From contig FMTG01000002.1 in NCBI GenBank assembly GCA_900099715.1, positions 310,001-374,000 of the forward strand: a DNA stretch of 64,000 bases, written 5' to 3'. Source of the stretch: Ruminococcaceae bacterium YRB3002 (GTDB lineage Bacteria > Bacillota > Clostridia > Saccharofermentanales > Saccharofermentanaceae). How positions within the stretch are numbered: position 1 is the first letter of the stretch; every line of letters begins with the position of its first letter. Shown one piece after another: positions 62,613-64,000 of this stretch. Under the pieces are notes generated by a model. It was given only the letters and a program-made list of their open reading frames with translations, searched no databases and was not told the origin of the DNA. A program made the translations under genes and the position numbers.

Positions 62613-64000
62613 ACCAGCCTCCAAGCTTTAGGATACATATTCTTTACTGTTCCGTTATCGATCTTGCCCAGCCCAAGGGGATGTCCGTCAACAGCGATAA
62701 CCACAACACCTTTACGGCGCAGCTGCGGATATCCGGACATATCGATCGTAATGGTCTCTCCCTTGAGGTACCTTATGAGCATGTCACTATCACGTTCAAG
62801 ACTGATCAATGAATCTTCACGGATCATATTACTGTTCAGTGCAAGCGGAAGACTGTTGGACATTGTGAAAACTCTCTCGGTCTTTGTAGTCTTAACCTCG
62901 CCGAGGAAAAGTCCTGATTTGATCATTTTCAGGCCGTTAAAGAGCCTCAGATCAACCGGTACAAGATAAAGTCCCGCCCCCTGAACAACAAACCGCTCAT
63001 CGCAAAGCCTCATCAGTTCATCATAAGCATCAGCTGTCAAAAGCTCGCTCATATAACGCATCATTGCAATCTTTATCTTAATGTTGACCGATCCCGATGA
63101 CGGCACAGGCGTTAAGTCATAAGCTGATCCGCTCTTATCTCCCTTATGTCTCAGATGCACACAGAAATGACCGTCTCCTTCAGCAAGATGCGGCCATATC
63201 CTCATTGAACCGTCATCGTTATGTGTAACGCCATCAATCTCCCTGTGCGGAACGATCTCAAAATCAACGTGTTCTTCAAGGAACCCTTTTATCATATCCT
63301 CATCTTCAACCCTCGCGAAAGTGCACGTGGAATAGACGATATCACCGCCGCTCTTCAGCATCAGAACTGCCTGATCGAGAATCTCCCTCTGCACCTTGCA
63401 AATGGAAGCCGGACCGTATTCCTTCCAGCTCGTCACTGCTCTCGGATCCCTTCTGAACATGCCCTCACCTGAACAGGGCGCATCGATAAGGATCTTATCA
63501 AAGAACACCGGAAGCTTTGAAGCAATATTCTCTGGTGATTCATTAAGGATAATGCAGTTAGTGATGCCTGTACGTTCAATATTACGGTTAAGAGCCTTGC
63601 TCCTTTCCGCATTGATCTCGTTTGCTACAAGAAGACCTTTGCCTTTGAGGTCTTCCCCGATCCTGCAGGCTTTGCCCCCGGGGGCTGCACACAGATCGAG
63701 GATGATCTCTCCCGGTCTGGCAGCCAGTACTTCGGCGGGAAGCATGGCGGAAGGCTCCTGCGGATAATATATTCCCGCATGATAATACGGATCCTTTCCT
63801 GAAGTCTCATTCTCGGAATAGTAACCGCACGATGTCCAGGGAACCCTGTTATGCGAACCTGTAAGGATCTCGGCTGTATGCTCATATTCATCAGGTGTAA
63901 GCTTTGCCGTGGAAAGCCTTATACCTTTAAGAGGCGATCTGTCGTAACTGGCAACAAATGCTTCAAAAGAAGCATCATCACCAAGTTCATCTCTCATCCT
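62609..64000 (-). CDS. rRNA cytosine-C5 methyltransferase, RsmF-type (partial)
   Basis: A SAM-dependent RNA m5C methyltransferase of the NOL1/NOP2/Sun family. Visible are the SAM motif ILDLCAAPGGKACRIGEDL, the first catalytic motif IDAPCSGEGMF and the TC motif YSTCTFARVEDE. A C-terminal RNA-binding part of about 150 residues fits the RsmF group (about 450-480 residues), but target and symbol cannot be fixed. The frame is open through base 64000, and an ATG at 63997 sits where the conserved N-terminal helix is already under way, so a few residues probably lie beyond the edge. Confidence 0.9.
   Translation of the reverse strand, partial: RMRDELGDDASFEAFVASYDRSPLKGIRLSTAKLTPDEYEHTAEILTGSHNRVPWTSCGYYSENETSGKDPYYHAGIYYPQEPSAMLPAEVLAARPGEIILDLCAAPGGKACRIGEDLKGKGLLVANEINAERSKALNRNIERTGITNCIILNESPENIASKLPVFFDKILIDAPCSGEGMFRRDPRAVTSWKEYGPASICKVQREILDQAVLMLKSGGDIVYSTCTFARVEDEDMIKGFLEEHVDFEIVPHREIDGVTHNDDGSMRIWPHLAEGDGHFCVHLRHKGDKSGSAYDLTPVPSSGSVNIKIKIAMMRYMSELLTADAYDELMRLCDERFVVQGAGLYLVPVDLRLFNGLKMIKSGLFLGEVKTTKTERVFTMSNSLPLALNSNMIREDSLISLERDSDMLIRYLKGETITIDMSGYPQLRRKGVVVIAVDGHPLGLGKIDNGTVKNMYPKAWRLV

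Noticed and set aside
1-64000. CRISPR array, insertion sequence or rRNA operon
   Set aside because: No regularly spaced repeats, transposase genes, terminal inverted repeats or rRNA sequence were seen on reading through.

Overview
The window looks like a housekeeping chromosomal segment of a Gram-positive anaerobe of the class Clostridia, with no prophage, insertion sequence or CRISPR array visible. The evidence is gene content and control signals: a PyrR-controlled pyr operon with the PyrK/PyrD (NAD-type) dihydroorotate dehydrogenase, an alaR-alaT-like pair, ZapA next to a U32 protein, a FeoA-FeoB fusion, strong AGGAGG-type ribosome sites, tRNA genes with encoded CCA, and Thr-rich surface proteins of the kind common in gut and rumen Clostridia. 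The genus cannot be fixed from the sequence alone.

Layout. 1-3.9 kb: the end of an ABC exporter, then a minus-strand arginine block argG - GNAT - argH whose promoter carries two tandem ArgR boxes. 4-21 kb: a plus-strand run with a polytopic membrane protein (possibly leaderless), a class IV aminotransferase, htpG, full-length purL, rsmA, zapA, a U32 protein, dut, a corA variant, a probable pseudo alpha/beta-hydrolase, tsaD, smpB and a VanZ protein. 21-27.5 kb (minus): O-acetylhomoserine sulfhydrylase, the TldE/TldD pair, a cytoplasmic GH13 enzyme and a separate pyrE. 27.5-35.4 kb (minus): pyrR-B-C-F-K-D with feoAB as the last gene, preceded by a PyrR attenuator. 35.4-38.5 kb: an anchored protein of unknown function, an SDR, a 53-residue membrane protein, and a CAP-domain lipoprotein. 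38.5-43.5 kb: citrate synthase, then uppP with a GH16 - periplasmic-binding-like - GGDEF fusion protein.

43.5-51.2 kb: tRNA-Tyr and a CAU tRNA (probably Ile2), asd, a Xer recombinase, a coupled pair made of a sensor/MFS-like membrane protein and a membrane-tethered sigma-like protein, an NSS transporter, and tRNA-fMet and tRNA-Leu. 51.3-64 kb: a Thr-stalked membrane protein, prfB (no programmed frameshift), alaT/alaR-like genes, malic enzyme, an unknown membrane protein, a long glutamine synthetase, hom with an ACT-domain regulator-like gene, rdgB, and an rsmF-type methyltransferase that runs off the right edge.

The most interesting signals are these. (1) A bipartite operator-like element, TGTACGCCA-N7-ACAGTTGT, sits directly against the -10 box of both asd and the ACT-hom operon, 17 kb apart; it looks like an undescribed local regulon for the aspartate family of amino acids. 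(2) A GH16 domain with intact catalytic residues is fused to a sugar-sensor domain and a diguanylate cyclase lacking its inhibitory site. (3) A coupled gene pair joins a double-sensor MFS-like protein with a membrane-anchored sigma-region-2-like protein.
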